A stretch of DNA of 64,000 bases from an uncultured Methanobrevibacter sp. (GTDB lineage Archaea > Methanobacteriota > Methanobacteria > Methanobacteriales > Methanobacteriaceae): positions 214,550 through 278,549 of the forward strand of contig NZ_CACZTX010000002.1 of assembly GCF_902784195.1 (NCBI RefSeq), given 5' to 3'. The stretch's first letter is position 1. Every line of letters begins with the position of its first letter. This document shows, in pieces, positions 1-9,032 of this stretch. The position numbers and the translations under genes are program-made. The notes below the pieces were generated by a model, which had not been told where the DNA came from, searched no databases, and was given only the letters and a program-made list of their open reading frames with translations.

Positions 1-605
1 AAGATGTTAGAGTTTTAGTACACACTAACCCTAAGATGGCTAGCGTACCTAAGAAAAAACCTGAAATCTTTGAATGTGCATTAGGTGGAAATTCCGCTGA
101 AGAAAAATTAAACTATGCACTTAACTTATTAGGCGAAGAAGTCAGAGCAAGCGATATCTTTAATGAAGGACAATATGTAGACGCTATTGCAACCACCAAA
201 GGAAAAGGAGTCCAAGGGGTTGTAAAGAGATGGAATATTAGAATTCAATACGGTAAAGCTATGAGAAGTGGAAAAGGAAGACACGTAGGTTCCATTGGTC
301 CTTGGTCTCCTGAAAGAACTATGTGGACTGTTGCACAAGCAGGTCAAATGGGATACCACAAAAGAACTGAATTTAACAAGAAAGTCTTAAAAATCGGAGA
401 TGTATCCGAAGTGGATGCAGTCAACCCTGATGGTGGATTTATTAGATACGGTTTAGTTAAAAACGACTATGTATTAGTTAAAGGTTCAGTCCCTGGCCCT
501 ACTAAAAGATTAGTAATTCTTAGACAAGCTATCAGACCTAAGAAAGCTGATGAAGCAGCTCCTCAAATTGAATTTATTAGTACTGCTTCCAAGCAAGGTG
601 TATAA
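1..605 (+). CDS. rpl3: Ribosomal protein L3 (uL3), 5' end outside window
   Basis: Large-subunit protein L3, which binds 23S rRNA near the peptidyl-transferase centre. The reading frame is open from the first complete codon (base 3) and runs 200 residues to the stop, so the N-terminal part of an archaeal L3 (usually about 330 residues) lies upstream of the window. The ATG at base 36 is internal, because the frame continues before it with sense codons and no ribosome-binding site. Recognisable parts are the GKGVQGVVKRW segment and the SVPGPTKRLVILR segment near the C-terminus. It is the first gene of the cluster, 14 bases before rpl4. Confidence 0.95.
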   Translation, partial: DVRVLVHTNPKMASVPKKKPEIFECALGGNSAEEKLNYALNLLGEEVRASDIFNEGQYVDAIATTKGKGVQGVVKRWNIRIQYGKAMRSGKGRHVGSIGPWSPERTMWTVAQAGQMGYHKRTEFNKKVLKIGDVSEVDAVNPDGGFIRYGLVKNDYVLVKGSVPGPTKRLVILRQAIRPKKADEAAPQIEFISTASKQGV

Positions 606-619
606 GAGGGGAGAGTCAA

Positions 620-1384
620 ATGAAAGTTAATGTTTATTCAATTCAAGGGGAAGTAAAAGAGGAAATCGAACTTCCTGCTATTTTTAGTGAAGAATACAGA
701 CCTGACCTTATTAAAAGAGCAGTTCTTTCTGCTCAATCTGCTAGAATCCAACCTTGGGGTAATGACCCTATGGCAGGTAAGAGAACTTCTGCAGAATCCT
801 GGGGATCCGGTAGAGGTGCAGCTATGGTACCTAGAATCAAAAGCGGTGCTAGAGCAGCATTCGTTCCACAAGCTAAAGGTGGAAGAAAAGCTCACCCTGT
901 AAGAGCTGAAAAGAATCATCACGAAAAAGTAAACAATAAGGAAAGAAGATTTGCAATCAGATCTGCTGTTGCAGCTACTACCAATGAAGAGTTAGTCGCT
1001 GGCAGAGGTCACAAAATTGAAAATCTTGAACAAGTTCCTATTATTGTTGAAGATGATTTGGAAACTGTTAAGACTGCTAGTGAAACTCGTGAAATCTTCA
1101 AAGCATTAGGAGTTTACGATGATATCATTAAAGCTAAAAACAGTAAACATATAAGAGCAGGTAGAGGAAAAACAAGAGGACGTAAATACAAATCCAGCAA
1201 AGGGCCTTTAGTGGTTGTAGCTGAAGACAAAGGCATTGGCTTAGGTGCAAGAAACCACGCTGGTGTCGAAGTTGTCACCGCAGAAAACTTAAATGCTGAA
1301 TTATTAGCACCTGGTACTCATGCTGGTAGGTTAACTGTTTATACTAAGTCCGCTGTTGAAAAATTAGGAGGATTATTCCAATAA
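620..1384 (+). CDS. rpl4: Ribosomal protein L4 (uL4), archaeal L4e type
   Basis: Large-subunit protein L4, 254 residues, normal for archaeal L4. It shows the family's basic internal loop (SGRGAAMVPRIKSGARAAFVPQAKGGRKAHP, about residues 67-97), which reaches into the peptide exit tunnel, and the conserved RAGRGKTRGRKYKSSKGPL segment near residue 180. An AGGGGAG ribosome-binding site lies at 606-612, seven bases before the ATG. It is placed between rpl3 and rpl23 as in all archaeal S10 clusters. Confidence 0.97.
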   Translation: MKVNVYSIQGEVKEEIELPAIFSEEYRPDLIKRAVLSAQSARIQPWGNDPMAGKRTSAESWGSGRGAAMVPRIKSGARAAFVPQAKGGRKAHPVRAEKNHHEKVNNKERRFAIRSAVAATTNEELVAGRGHKIENLEQVPIIVEDDLETVKTASETREIFKALGVYDDIIKAKNSKHIRAGRGKTRGRKYKSSKGPLVVVAEDKGIGLGARNHAGVEVVTAENLNAELLAPGTHAGRLTVYTKSAVEKLGGLFQ

Positions 1385-1430
1385 ATTCGTTTTAGAATTT
1401 ATTAGGTATAGTTTAAGAAGGTGGATATTT

Positions 1431-1691
1431 ATGGATCCTTATAAAATTATTGTTAAACCTCATGTGACTGAGAAAACTATGAATTTAATTGATCAAAACA
1501 ACGAACTTGCTTTTGTTGTTAGAAGAACATCTACAAAAGCCCAAATCAAAAAGGCTTTTGAACAGCTATATGACCAAGAAGTAGCAAGAGTCAACACTCA
1601 CATTACTCCAAAAGGTATTAAATTAGCTTATGTCAAACTCACTGAAGAAGGCGAAGCTGAAGATGTAGCTGTTAAAATGGGAGTATTCTAA
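1431..1691 (+). CDS. rpl23: Ribosomal protein L23 (uL23)
   Basis: Large-subunit protein L23, 86 residues, located at the tunnel exit where nascent chain factors dock. The N-terminus IIVKPHVTEKTMNL is the family signature and the region STKAQIKKAFEQLYDQEVARVNT follows it. The gene follows rpl4 after 46 bases and precedes rpl2 by 12, in standard order. An AAGAAGGTGG ribosome-binding site sits ahead of the ATG. Confidence 0.96.
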   Translation: MDPYKIIVKPHVTEKTMNLIDQNNELAFVVRRTSTKAQIKKAFEQLYDQEVARVNTHITPKGIKLAYVKLTEEGEAEDVAVKMGVF

Positions 1692-1703
1692 GGAGGACTG
1701 ATT

Positions 1704-2429
1704 ATGGGAAAACGATTAATACACCAACGTAGAGGAAGAGGAACTCCTGCTCATCGTGTTGCTTCTCACAGATTCAAAGATAAAATCCAATACAGAGCAT
1801 ACGATGATTTAGAAAAAGAAGGTAGTTTAAAAGGTAAAGTTGTAGAAATCATTCACGACCCTGCAAGAACTGCTCCTATTGCTTTAGTTAAATTCGAAAA
1901 TGGTGAAAAAAGACATATTTTAGCTCCTGAAACCATTCAAGTTGATGATGATATCGAATGCGGTATTTCAGCACCAATCAGTTTCGGTAACACTTTACCA
2001 TTAGCTGAAATCCCTGAAGGTACTCCAATTTACAATATTGAAAACACTCCAGGAGACGGAGGTCGTTTTGTAAGATCTTCTGGAACTTATGCTTCTTTAA
2101 TTACCCATGATGCAACTCAAGCTGTTGTAGAATTACCATCTGGTGAATTAAAATCTTTCCATCCTCAATGCCGTGCAAGTATCGGTGTTGTAGCTGGTGG
2201 AGGAAGAAAAGAAAAACCTTTCTTAAAAGCAGGTGTCAGATGGCATGCTTATAAAGCTAAAGGTAAGAAGTTTATGACTGTTAGAGGAGTAGCAATGAAC
2301 GCTGTTGACCACCCTCACGGAGGAGGTAACAGACAACACCCAGGTCGTCCAACTACTATTTCAAGACACGCACCACCTGGAAGAAAAGTTGGTTCAATTG
2401 CAGCTAAACGTACTGGAAAAAGAAGATAA
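1704..2429 (+). CDS. rpl2: Ribosomal protein L2 (uL2)
   Basis: Large-subunit protein L2, 241 residues, needed for subunit association and the peptidyl-transferase region. The diagnostic loop AMNAVDHPHGGGNRQHPGRP with its conserved histidines lies near residue 200, and the C-terminus is strongly basic (GKRR). The ribosome-binding site AAGGAGG is at 1691-1697. No irregularities are visible. Confidence 0.97.
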   Translation: MGKRLIHQRRGRGTPAHRVASHRFKDKIQYRAYDDLEKEGSLKGKVVEIIHDPARTAPIALVKFENGEKRHILAPETIQVDDDIECGISAPISFGNTLPLAEIPEGTPIYNIENTPGDGGRFVRSSGTYASLITHDATQAVVELPSGELKSFHPQCRASIGVVAGGGRKEKPFLKAGVRWHAYKAKGKKFMTVRGVAMNAVDHPHGGGNRQHPGRPTTISRHAPPGRKVGSIAAKRTGKRR

Positions 2430-2446
2430 TTTAAGGAGATGTGTCA

Positions 2447-2857
2447 TTGGCTAGAAAAATATTTAAATACAGAGGATATACTATTGAAGAATTAAAAGAA
2501 ATGTCCTTGGAAGAATTTATTGAACTTTTACCAGCAAGACAAAGAAGATCCTTAAAAAGAGGATTCTTACCAAGACAACAGTCTGTGTTGGATAAAATGA
2601 GAAAATTACAAAAACAAGATAAGAAAGGTGGAAAACCTGTAGTAGTTAGAACCCACTGTAGAGATATGATTGTTATTCCTGAAATGGTAGGAACCACTTT
2701 CGGTATCTACAATGGTAGAGACTTTGTTGAAGTAACTTTCACCCCTGAAATGTTAGGATGCTTCTTTGGTGAATTTGCACCAACTAGAGCTAGAGTTCAA
2801 CATGGTGACCCAGGTATGGGAGCTACTAGATCATCTATGTTTGTACCACTTAAATAA
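2447..2857 (+). CDS. rps19: Ribosomal protein S19 (uS19), TTG start
   Basis: Small-subunit head protein S19, 136 residues from the proposed start. The frame can be opened at GTG 2441, but the AAGGAG site at 2433-2438 would then abut the start. TTG at 2447 has an 8-base spacer and gives the family N-terminus [12 protein letters not shown], so TTG is preferred. The C-terminal half has [23 protein letters not shown], typical of archaeal S19. Non-ATG starts recur in this cluster (S14, L18). Confidence 0.93.
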   Translation: MARKIFKYRGYTIEELKEMSLEEFIELLPARQRRSLKRGFLPRQQSVLDKMRKLQKQDKKGGKPVVVRTHCRDMIVIPEMVGTTFGIYNGRDFVEVTFTPEMLGCFFGEFAPTRARVQHGDPGMGATRSSMFVPLK

Positions 2858-2869
2858 GGAGATTAAAAC

Positions 2870-3337
2870 ATGGCTAAAAATAAATACGCTTATAACAATA
2901 AAGATGCTGATGAATCCAAAACAGCACGTGCTATGGCAAGATCCCTTAAAGTTTCCCCTAAACATTGTGTGGAAATTTGTAGTGCAATTAGAGGCATGGA
3001 TGTTGCTAAAGCAAAAGCATACTTAAATGATGTAATTGAAATGAAAAAAGCTGTTCCTTTCAAAAGACACAACAGAGATGTTGGTCACAGAAAAGGTATG
3101 AAAGGTTGGGCTGCTGGAAGATACCCTGTAAAAGCTTCTAAAGCAATTTTAAATGTTATTGAAAATGCAGAAGCAAATGCAGAATACAAAGGTATGGATG
3201 TAGAAAACCTTAAGATTGAACATATCTCTTCCCACAGAGGTATGGTCATTAGAGGAGCTAGACCAAGAGCATTTGGTAGAGTAACTCCATTCAACACTCC
3301 AACTACCCATATTCAAATAGTTTTAGTGGAGGCTTAA
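2870..3337 (+). CDS. rpl22: Ribosomal protein L22 (uL22)
   Basis: Large-subunit protein L22, 155 residues, an exit-tunnel protein. The archaeal pattern is clear: a [22 protein letters not shown]-terminal region, the basic [18 protein letters not shown] loop around residue 68, and the C-terminal hairpin [20 protein letters not shown]. It begins 12 bases after rps19 behind AAGGAGATT and is followed three bases later by rps3, suggesting tight co-translation. Confidence 0.97.
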   Translation: MAKNKYAYNNKDADESKTARAMARSLKVSPKHCVEICSAIRGMDVAKAKAYLNDVIEMKKAVPFKRHNRDVGHRKGMKGWAAGRYPVKASKAILNVIENAEANAEYKGMDVENLKIEHISSHRGMVIRGARPRAFGRVTPFNTPTTHIQIVLVEA

Positions 3338-3340
3338 ATA

Positions 3341-4105
3341 ATGATAGAAAAAGATTTCGTTACAGAAGGTCTCAGAAGAACCAAAATTGATGAATATTTA
3401 GAAAAAGAACTCGAAAGAGCAGGTTACGGAGGAATGGAAATCCAAGTTACTCCTTTAGGAACTATGGTTATCGTTTATGCTGAAAGACCTGGTATGGTAA
3501 TTGGTAGAGGTGGAAAAACCGTAAGAGCTATTACCCAAAGTCTTAAAACCAAATTTGACTTGGACAACCCACAAGTGGAAGTTAAAGAAGTTGATGTTCC
3601 TGAATTAAATGCTAGAATCATGGCTTCTAAAATAGCAAATATGCTCCAAAGAGGTATGCACTTCAGAAGAGTAGCATATTCCACTATCCGCAGAATCATG
3701 GGTGCTGGAGCTCAAGGTGTAGAAGTAACTATATCCGGTAAGATTAGAGGTTCCAGATCTGCTGTAGCTAAATTCACTGAAGGTTACATTAAGAAATGTG
3801 GTGAACCTGCAACTAGATTTGTAGAAGAAGGTTTTGCTACCGCACCTTTAAAACCTGGTGTTTTAGGTATTGTTGTTAGAATCATGCCTCCTGAAGCAGT
3901 TTTGCCTGATAAAGTTGATATTCTTGCTCCTATTGCAGAACCTGTAGAAGAAATTGTTGAAGAAGAAGTGGCTGAAGAGGAAGTTGAAGAAGTAGTCGAA
4001 GCTGAAGAAGACCTTGAAAACTTAGAAGAAATTGAAGAAGTAGTCGAAGCTGAAGAAGACCTCGAAGAACTTGAAGCAGCTACCGAAGATTCCGAAGAGG
4101 AATAA
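3341..4105 (+). CDS. rps3: Ribosomal protein S3 (uS3) with long acidic tail
   Basis: Small-subunit protein S3, 254 residues. The KH domain carries PGMVIGRGGKTV at residues 50-61, and the C-terminal S3 domain contains ISGKIRGSRSAVAKFTEGYIKKCGEPA. After about residue 200 the protein becomes an almost purely acidic tail of Glu, Val, Ala and Asp. The tail includes a 16-residue tandem duplication (EEVVEAEEDLE twice) encoded by a perfect 31-base direct repeat (3984-4014 and 4032-4062). Archaeal S3 often has a charged tail; the duplication looks recent because the copies are identical at DNA level. Confidence 0.97.
   Translation: MIEKDFVTEGLRRTKIDEYLEKELERAGYGGMEIQVTPLGTMVIVYAERPGMVIGRGGKTVRAITQSLKTKFDLDNPQVEVKEVDVPELNARIMASKIANMLQRGMHFRRVAYSTIRRIMGAGAQGVEVTISGKIRGSRSAVAKFTEGYIKKCGEPATRFVEEGFATAPLKPGVLGIVVRIMPPEAVLPDKVDILAPIAEPVEEIVEEEVAEEEVEEVVEAEEDLENLEEIEEVVEAEEDLEELEAATEDSEEE
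3984..4062 (+). repeat. 48-bp tandem duplication inside the rps3 tail
   Basis: A 31-base sequence at 3984-4014 recurs without a mismatch at 4032-4062, a period of 48 bases (16 codons). It lies in the acidic C-terminal tail of S3, where in-frame length change should be tolerated. Confidence 0.9.
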
Positions 4106-4124
4106 TCTTTAAGGAGTTGAGAAA

Positions 4125-4331
4125 ATGGCAATTTTAAGAAGTAAAGAAATTTGGGAAATGGAAATTGAGGACATCGAAGAAAAATTGGTGGAACTCAAAG
4201 CAGAACTCGCTAAAAACGTTTCCAAAAGTGCTGCTGCAGGTGTTAATGAAAACCCTGGTAAAATTAGAGAACTCAAAAGGACTATTGCTCGTGTTCTTAC
4301 AATTATGAACCAAAAACAGAAGGAGAATTAA
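4125..4331 (+). CDS. rpl29: Ribosomal protein L29 (uL29)
   Basis: Large-subunit protein L29, 68 residues, a two-helix protein next to L23 at the tunnel exit. It has the family's MEIEDIEEKLVELKAELAK first helix and NPGKIRELKRTIARVLTIM second helix. It is preceded by AAGGAGTTGAG and its stop is directly followed by the ATG of the SUI1 gene at 4332, so the two are translationally linked. Confidence 0.95.
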   Translation: MAILRSKEIWEMEIEDIEEKLVELKAELAKNVSKSAAAGVNENPGKIRELKRTIARVLTIMNQKQKEN

Positions 4332-4676
4332 ATGTCAAAAATCTGTGATGTATGTGGTCTTCCTGAAGAACTTTGTGTTTGTGAGGAAATTGCAAGAGAA
4401 GTTCAATCTGTAAAAGTGTTTACAGTCAGAAGAAGATTTGGAAAACTTATGACTATTGTCGAAGGTATAGATGAACATGATATAGATATTAAGGAACTTA
4501 CTAAAACTCTTAAAGCTAAATGCGCTTGTGGAGGGACTGCTAAAAAAGGTCAAATTGAACTCCAAGGAGATCATAAGGCAAGAGTTAAAGAGGTTTTATC
4601 TGAAATGGGATTCTCTTCCGATACTATTGAAATCAGAGATTCTGATAAGAAATACAATAAGAGAAGAAGACATTAA
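4332..4676 (+). CDS. yciH: Translation initiation factor aIF1 (SUI1 family)
   Basis: Archaeal initiation factor 1, which acts on the 30S subunit during start-codon selection. The 114-residue protein has a four-cysteine N-terminal extension (C5, C8, C15, C17) that looks like a small metal site. The SUI1 domain follows with [37 protein letters not shown] and a C-terminal ring of basic residues. It starts immediately after the rpl29 stop. Its place between L29 and RNase P component 1 is the usual euryarchaeal order. Confidence 0.93.
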   Translation: MSKICDVCGLPEELCVCEEIAREVQSVKVFTVRRRFGKLMTIVEGIDEHDIDIKELTKTLKAKCACGGTAKKGQIELQGDHKARVKEVLSEMGFSSDTIEIRDSDKKYNKRRRH

Positions 4677-4717
4677 TGTCATAAATCATATCCTAAATTC
4701 ACATACTGAGGCTTAGA

Positions 4718-5050
4718 ATGATAAGCTCAAAAAATATATTCTATCATGAATTAATTGGGTTAGAACTTAAAGTTGTTGACAGTTCCAATCCCTCTTTGAT
4801 AGGGCTTCAGGGAACAGTCATTGATGAAACCAAAAAGACCTTAAGGATTGAAGTGAAGGAAAAGGTTCAAGATGAAGACTTAAGTTCTAATCAGAATGAT
4901 TTTAATTTTATTTATAAAGAGAAATTAATTCAGAAAGATGTTTCTGTATTTCAATTTAAGGTTCCGGATGGAACCATAGTTGAAATTGATGGTAAAATAT
5001 TGTTGAATCGTCCTGAAGATAGGATAAAAAGAAGATATAAAAAAATTTAA
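4718..5050 (+). CDS. rnp1: Ribonuclease P protein component 1 (Rpp29/Rnp1)
   Basis: Protein subunit of archaeal RNase P, which trims tRNA 5' leaders; Rpp29 binds the specificity domain of the RNA. The 110-residue protein has the Sm-like barrel pattern: [33 protein letters not shown], and near the end [29 protein letters not shown]. It sits between aIF1 and S17, the conserved location in euryarchaeal S10 clusters. A 41-base spacer separates it from aIF1 and no strong ribosome-binding site is evident. Confidence 0.92.
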   Translation: MISSKNIFYHELIGLELKVVDSSNPSLIGLQGTVIDETKKTLRIEVKEKVQDEDLSSNQNDFNFIYKEKLIQKDVSVFQFKVPDGTIVEIDGKILLNRPEDRIKRRYKKI

Positions 5051-5060
5051 TGGTGATAAA

Positions 5061-5381
5061 ATGGTTGGTCTTAATGTTAAGGAACCAGAAACTAAATGTG
5101 ATGATCCTAACTGCCCTTTCCATGGTAATTTATCTGTTAGAGGACAAGTCCTTGAAGGAGTTGTTACTACAAATAAAGCAGAAAGGACTATTACTGTAGA
5201 ACGCAGTTTCTACAAGTTCATTAGAAAATACGAAAGATACGAAAAAAGAAAATCAAGAATTAACGTTCACAAACCTGATTGTCTTGATGTAAAAATTGGT
5301 GACGCTGTAAAAATTGCAGAATGTAGACCATTAAGTAAAACTAAACACTTTGTATTAGTTGAAGTAAAAGGTGATGATTAG
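5061..5381 (+). CDS. rps17: Ribosomal protein S17 (uS17)
   Basis: Small-subunit primary rRNA-binding protein S17, 106 residues. The OB-fold core is visible ([25 protein letters not shown] and [36 protein letters not shown]). The N-terminal [10 protein letters not shown] segment, typical for archaea, has Cys/His residues that could bind zinc. The start follows GGTGATAAA. The 3' end contains GGTGAT, which serves as the ribosome-binding site of rpl14. Confidence 0.96.
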   Translation: MVGLNVKEPETKCDDPNCPFHGNLSVRGQVLEGVVTTNKAERTITVERSFYKFIRKYERYEKRKSRINVHKPDCLDVKIGDAVKIAECRPLSKTKHFVLVEVKGDD

Positions 5382-5382
5382 A

Positions 5383-5781
5383 ATGAAACCTACTACATCC
5401 AGTGTAACTAAAGCTTTACCAATTGGTGCAAGACTTCAATGTGTTGACAATACTGGTGCTCGTGAAATCGAAATTATTTCCGTAAAAGGATTTAAAGGTG
5501 TTCGTAGAAGACTCGACGTAGCTGGTGTCGGTGATATGGTAGTTGCTTCTGTTAAAAAAGGAACTGCTGATATGAGAAGAGAAGTTGTCAACGCAGTTGT
5601 TGTAAGACAGAAAAAAGAATACAGACGTGCTGACGGTCTTCGTGTAAAATTCGAAGACAATGCTGCAGTAATCATTACTCCTGAAGGAGTATTGAAAGGT
5701 TCTGAAATCAGAGGACCTGTTGCTAAAGAAGCAGCTGACAAATGGCCTAGTGTAGGCAGTGCAGCAAGCATATTAATTTAA
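5383..5781 (+). CDS. rpl14: Ribosomal protein L14 (uL14)
   Basis: Large-subunit protein L14, 132 residues. GTG 5371 and ATG 5374 also open the frame, but they fall inside the S17 gene and overlap the GGTGAT ribosome-binding site (5370-5375). The ATG at 5383 has a proper 7-base spacer and gives [16 protein letters not shown], the usual archaeal start. The core has [23 protein letters not shown] and [29 protein letters not shown]. The gene starts one base after the S17 stop. Confidence 0.95.
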   Translation: MKPTTSSVTKALPIGARLQCVDNTGAREIEIISVKGFKGVRRRLDVAGVGDMVVASVKKGTADMRREVVNAVVVRQKKEYRRADGLRVKFEDNAAVIITPEGVLKGSEIRGPVAKEAADKWPSVGSAASILI

Positions 5782-5796
5782 GTTTATGGTGATTAA

Positions 5797-6141
5797 ATGT
5801 CAATTCAACCTAGAAAACAAAGAAAAGCTCTCTACACTGCTCCTTTACACATTCGTCGTAAAATCATGAGTGCTAATTTAAGCAAAGATTTAAGAGCAGA
5901 CATTGGTAAAAGATCTTTACCAATAAGAGTTGGAGACAAAGTTCAAGTTGTTCGTGGTGACTTTAAAGGTCATGAAGGAAAAGTTGAATCTATTGATGCA
6001 AAAAGATACAAAGTTACCGTTGAAGGAGTTACCTTAAGTAAACCTGACGGAAATGCTGTATTACTTCCAATTCACCCATCCAACTTGATGATTATTGAAG
6101 CTGATTTAAAAGATGAAAGAAGATTAAATATGGAGGAATAA
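5797..6141 (+). CDS. rpl24: Ribosomal protein L24 (uL24)
   Basis: Large-subunit protein L24, 114 residues, archaeal type. The KOW motif is at [20 protein letters not shown] (about residues 47-67), preceded by the archaeal N-terminus [21 protein letters not shown]. The ribosome-binding site is GGTGATTAA. The stop codon precedes the S4e ATG at 6143 by a single base. Confidence 0.96.
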   Translation: MSIQPRKQRKALYTAPLHIRRKIMSANLSKDLRADIGKRSLPIRVGDKVQVVRGDFKGHEGKVESIDAKRYKVTVEGVTLSKPDGNAVLLPIHPSNLMIIEADLKDERRLNMEE

Positions 6142-6142
6142 G

Positions 6143-6877
6143 ATGGCAAAAATGGGATCTAGAAAGCATCTTAAAAGGTATAAAGCACCTAAAAGCTGGC
6201 CTATCCATCCAAAAGAAGACACCTGGACTGTAAAACCTGCTCCTGGTTCACACGCTATTGACGATTCTTTACCTTTACTCGTTATTATCAGAGACATTTT
6301 AGGTCTTGCTGATAACTCCAGAGAAGCAAAAAGAATTATCAATACAGGTAATGTTTTAATTGATGGAAGAGCTGTAAAAGATTATAAATTCCCTGTCGGT
6401 TTTATGGATGTCTTAACTATTCCTAAAACTGAAGAAAATTACAGAATCCTTTTAGATACTAAAGGAAGATTAACTTTACACCCAATTTCTGCAGAAGATG
6501 CAAGTTACAAATTAGCTAAAGTCGTTAACAAATCTACTATTAAAGGCGGAAAAACCCAATTGAACCTTCACGATGGTAGAAACGTTTTAGTTGATGAAGA
6601 TGTATATGCAGGTCAAGATGTTATTTGCATCGGTATACCTGAACAGGAAATCAAGGAAAACTTCAAATTTGAAGATGGTGTAGTTGTACTTGTTACTGGT
6701 GGTAAACACACTGGTGAACTCGGTAAAATCCAAGAAGTTATTGTAGACGAATCTTCCAAACCAAATACTGCAATTATCGAAAAGGCAAATGGTGATTCTT
6801 TCTTAACCTTAAAAGAATATGCATTTGTAATCGGTAAAGATGAACCAGCTATTGACTTATTGGAGGTTAATCAATGA
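6143..6877 (+). CDS. rps4e: Ribosomal protein S4e (eS4)
   Basis: Archaeal/eukaryotic small-subunit protein S4e, 244 residues. In order: a basic N-terminus ([23 protein letters not shown]), an S4-type RNA-binding domain around residues 45-100 ([31 protein letters not shown]), the central S4e domain, and a KOW motif near residue 180 ([15 protein letters not shown]). Its stop overlaps the ATG of rpl5 (ATGA at 6874-6877), so the two are translationally coupled. Confidence 0.97.
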   Translation: MAKMGSRKHLKRYKAPKSWPIHPKEDTWTVKPAPGSHAIDDSLPLLVIIRDILGLADNSREAKRIINTGNVLIDGRAVKDYKFPVGFMDVLTIPKTEENYRILLDTKGRLTLHPISAEDASYKLAKVVNKSTIKGGKTQLNLHDGRNVLVDEDVYAGQDVICIGIPEQEIKENFKFEDGVVVLVTGGKHTGELGKIQEVIVDESSKPNTAIIEKANGDSFLTLKEYAFVIGKDEPAIDLLEVNQ

Positions 6878-7398
6878 ACCCAATGAATGAAGTTATCATT
6901 TCCAAAGCTACCATCAACATTGGTGTTGGTGAAGCTGGTGAAAAATTATCAAGAGCTATGACTCTTATTGAAAACATGACTGGTCAAACCCCTGTTAAAA
7001 CCTATTCAAAAGTAACTAACCCAGAATGGGGTATCAGAAAAAGACAACCTATTGCATGTAAAGTAACTCTCCGTGGAGAAAGAGCTGAAGATGCAATCAA
7101 AATGGTTTTAGAAGGTATTAACAATAAATTAAGACCAAGTCAATTTGATGCACAAGGTAATGTTTCTTTCGGTATTAGAGAACATATTGATATTCCTGGA
7201 ATGAGATATGATCCAGATATTGGTATTTTTGGTATGAATCTTTCTATCACCTTTGAAAAACCAGGTTATAGAATTAAAAGAAGAAAAATCCAACAGAAAT
7301 CTATTCCAAAAAGACATAGAATCACTCCTGAAGAAACTATGAAATTTATGGAAGAAAAATTCAATGTTACCATTGCAGAGGAAGAAGATTACGAATAA
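6874..7398 (+). CDS. rpl5: Ribosomal protein L5 (uL5)
   Basis: Large-subunit protein L5, which binds 5S rRNA, 174 residues. It contains [52 protein letters not shown] and the [23 protein letters not shown] region characteristic of the family. The start ATG overlaps the S4e stop by four bases; GGAGG at 6862-6866 is the ribosome-binding site. Confidence 0.97.
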   Translation: MNPMNEVIISKATINIGVGEAGEKLSRAMTLIENMTGQTPVKTYSKVTNPEWGIRKRQPIACKVTLRGERAEDAIKMVLEGINNKLRPSQFDAQGNVSFGIREHIDIPGMRYDPDIGIFGMNLSITFEKPGYRIKRRKIQQKSIPKRHRITPEETMKFMEEKFNVTIAEEEDYE

Positions 7399-7447
7399 TC
7401 CTGCAAACAGGTAATTTGATATTAAATGATATGTTAAGGTGATTATA

Positions 7448-7591
7448 TTGCCAAGAAAATACGGAAAAGCAGCAAAAAAATGTAGCCGTTGTGGAGACCA
7501 CTCTGCTATTGTAAGTAGATACGGACTCAACTTATGCAGGCAATGTTTTAGAGAAATTGCTCCTAAAATAGGATTTAAAAAATATAATTAA
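7448..7591 (+). CDS. rps14: Ribosomal protein S14 (uS14), zinc-ribbon, TTG start
   Basis: Small-subunit head protein S14, 47 residues. It begins with TTG at 7448 behind AGGTGAT (7437-7443) and reads [20 protein letters not shown], then [18 protein letters not shown]. The four cysteines (CxxC plus CxxC) make the zinc site of type-I S14. Length and position between L5 and S8 match archaeal S14. There is no ATG in the frame near the start, so TTG is secure. Confidence 0.95.
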   Translation: MPRKYGKAAKKCSRCGDHSAIVSRYGLNLCRQCFREIAPKIGFKKYN

Positions 7592-7605
7592 GAAAGGTGT
7601 TTATT

Positions 7606-7998
7606 ATGACTCTTATGGACCCTCTTGCTGATGCTTTAACAAACATTAGAAATAACGAACGTCAAGTAAATGACCACTGTACTATTTCTCCAGCATCCAA
7701 ATTAATTGGACGCGTGTTAAGCACTATGCAAAAAGAGAATTATATAGGTGAATTTGAATTTATAGATGACAACAAAGCTGGAAAATTCGAAGTAGAATTG
7801 GAAGGTAACATCAACCAATGTGGTGTAATTAAACCTCGTCATGCTGTAAAGAAAGATGAATTTGAGAAATTCGAAAAAAGATATTTACCAGCAAAGAACT
7901 TCGGTATCTTAATAGTAACTACTCCTGAAGGTATTATGACTCACAGAGAAGCTAAAGAAAGAGGTATCGGCGGACGTTTGTTGGCTTACATGTATTAG
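7606..7998 (+). CDS. rps8: Ribosomal protein S8 (uS8)
   Basis: Small-subunit protein S8, 130 residues. The frame can be opened at GTG 7597, but AAAGGTG (7593-7599) is the ribosome-binding site and ATG 7606 gives [18 protein letters not shown], the family start. The C-terminus has the conserved [16 protein letters not shown] region ([26 protein letters not shown]). The stop is followed 10 bases later by rpl6. Confidence 0.95.
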   Translation: MTLMDPLADALTNIRNNERQVNDHCTISPASKLIGRVLSTMQKENYIGEFEFIDDNKAGKFEVELEGNINQCGVIKPRHAVKKDEFEKFEKRYLPAKNFGILIVTTPEGIMTHREAKERGIGGRLLAYMY

Positions 7999-8008
7999 GT
8001 GATTAAAT

Positions 8009-8548
8009 ATGGTATTAGCTGCAGCTATAAGGGAAGAAATTGAAATTCCTGAAGGCGTTGAAGTTATAATTGAAGATGAAGTTACTGTAAAAGGACCAAA
8101 TGGTGAAACTTCCAGAAAATTTTCTTATCCTAATGTAACTATTGCAAAAGAAGATAATCTTGTTGTTCTTGAAACCGCTTTCCCTAAAAAGAAAGACAAA
8201 TCAATGATTGGAACTACTAGAGCTCACATCAACAATATGATTACTGGTGTAACTGACGGTTTCACTTATCATATGAAAATTGTATTTGCTCACTTTCCAA
8301 TGGCTGTGAAAGTTCAAGACAAAGAAAAAACTGTTACTATCGAGAACTTTATTGGAGAAAGACATCCTAGATCTTCAAAAATCGTTGGAGATGCTAAAGT
8401 TCAAGTTAAAGGTGATGAAGTAATCATTACTGGTGTTAACAAGGAAGATGTCGGTCAAACTATGGCTAACTTAGAACAAGCTACTAAAATTAGAGGTAAA
8501 GATCCTAGAGTATTCCAGGATGGTATCTATTTAACTAGTAGAGAATAG
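8009..8548 (+). CDS. rpl6: Ribosomal protein L6 (uL6)
   Basis: Large-subunit protein L6, 179 residues, located near the factor-binding site. It shows two copies of the L6 fold: IEIPEGVEVIIEDEVTVKGPNGE in the first half and FPMAVKVQDKEKTVTIENFIGERHPRSSKIV in the second. The C-terminal motif IRGKDPRVFQDGIYL is archaeal. The ribosome-binding site GGTGATTAAAT is directly upstream. Confidence 0.96.
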   Translation: MVLAAAIREEIEIPEGVEVIIEDEVTVKGPNGETSRKFSYPNVTIAKEDNLVVLETAFPKKKDKSMIGTTRAHINNMITGVTDGFTYHMKIVFAHFPMAVKVQDKEKTVTIENFIGERHPRSSKIVGDAKVQVKGDEVIITGVNKEDVGQTMANLEQATKIRGKDPRVFQDGIYLTSRE

Positions 8549-8565
8549 TTATAATGGTGATTTGA

Positions 8566-8892
8566 ATGAGTAAAGATTTTAAAAGACAAGAATATGCTCG
8601 TTATAAAAAATTAGGAACCAAATGGAGACGTCCTAGAGGAAAAACTAGTAAAATGAGAAGATACGAAGCAGGTAAACCTGCAATGCCATCTATTGGTTAT
8701 CGTACTCCTAGAGCTACTAGAGGATTACATCCTTCTGGTTACAAAGATGTTCTTGTTAATAACATGAAAGAATTAGAAGCAATTGACGGCGAAACTGAAG
8801 CTGCAAGAATCAGTGCTACTATTGGTAAACGTAAAAAAGAATTGATGTTAGAAAAAGCATCAGAATTAGGTATAAAAGTTTTAAATAAATAA
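8566..8892 (+). CDS. rpl32e: Ribosomal protein L32e (eL32)
   Basis: Archaeal/eukaryotic large-subunit protein L32e, 108 residues. The central signature is [52 protein letters not shown], and the C-terminus [24 protein letters not shown] is typical. It is the last gene before a 486-base break in the otherwise tightly packed spc cluster; L19e, which normally follows directly, resumes at 9379. Confidence 0.96.
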   Translation: MSKDFKRQEYARYKKLGTKWRRPRGKTSKMRRYEAGKPAMPSIGYRTPRATRGLHPSGYKDVLVNNMKELEAIDGETEAARISATIGKRKKELMLEKASELGIKVLNK

Positions 8893-9004
8893 ATGCAAAG
8901 AAAGAAAAATTTAAATTTTTCTCATGATAGATGATAAAATTAAGTTTTTTCATTTCCTAAAATTGTTAAGCGATTTAATTAAAGTAAATTTTTAAAATTA
9001 TAAA

Positions 9005-9012
9005 TTTATAAA
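9005..9012 (+). promoter_or_regulatory. TATA box inside the spc cluster
   Basis: TTTATAAA at 9005-9012 is followed after about 21-24 bases by a purine start (AGGGG at 9032-9036), the geometry of an archaeal promoter. It would start either a leader of about 345 bases for L19e onward or a separate small RNA. Confidence 0.5.
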
Positions 9013-9032
9013 GCTTACTTATAAGAAAAATA

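Noticed and set aside
3784..4131. Serine-rich minus-strand frame opposite rps3
   Set aside because: Pure antisense shadow of the Glu-rich S3 tail.
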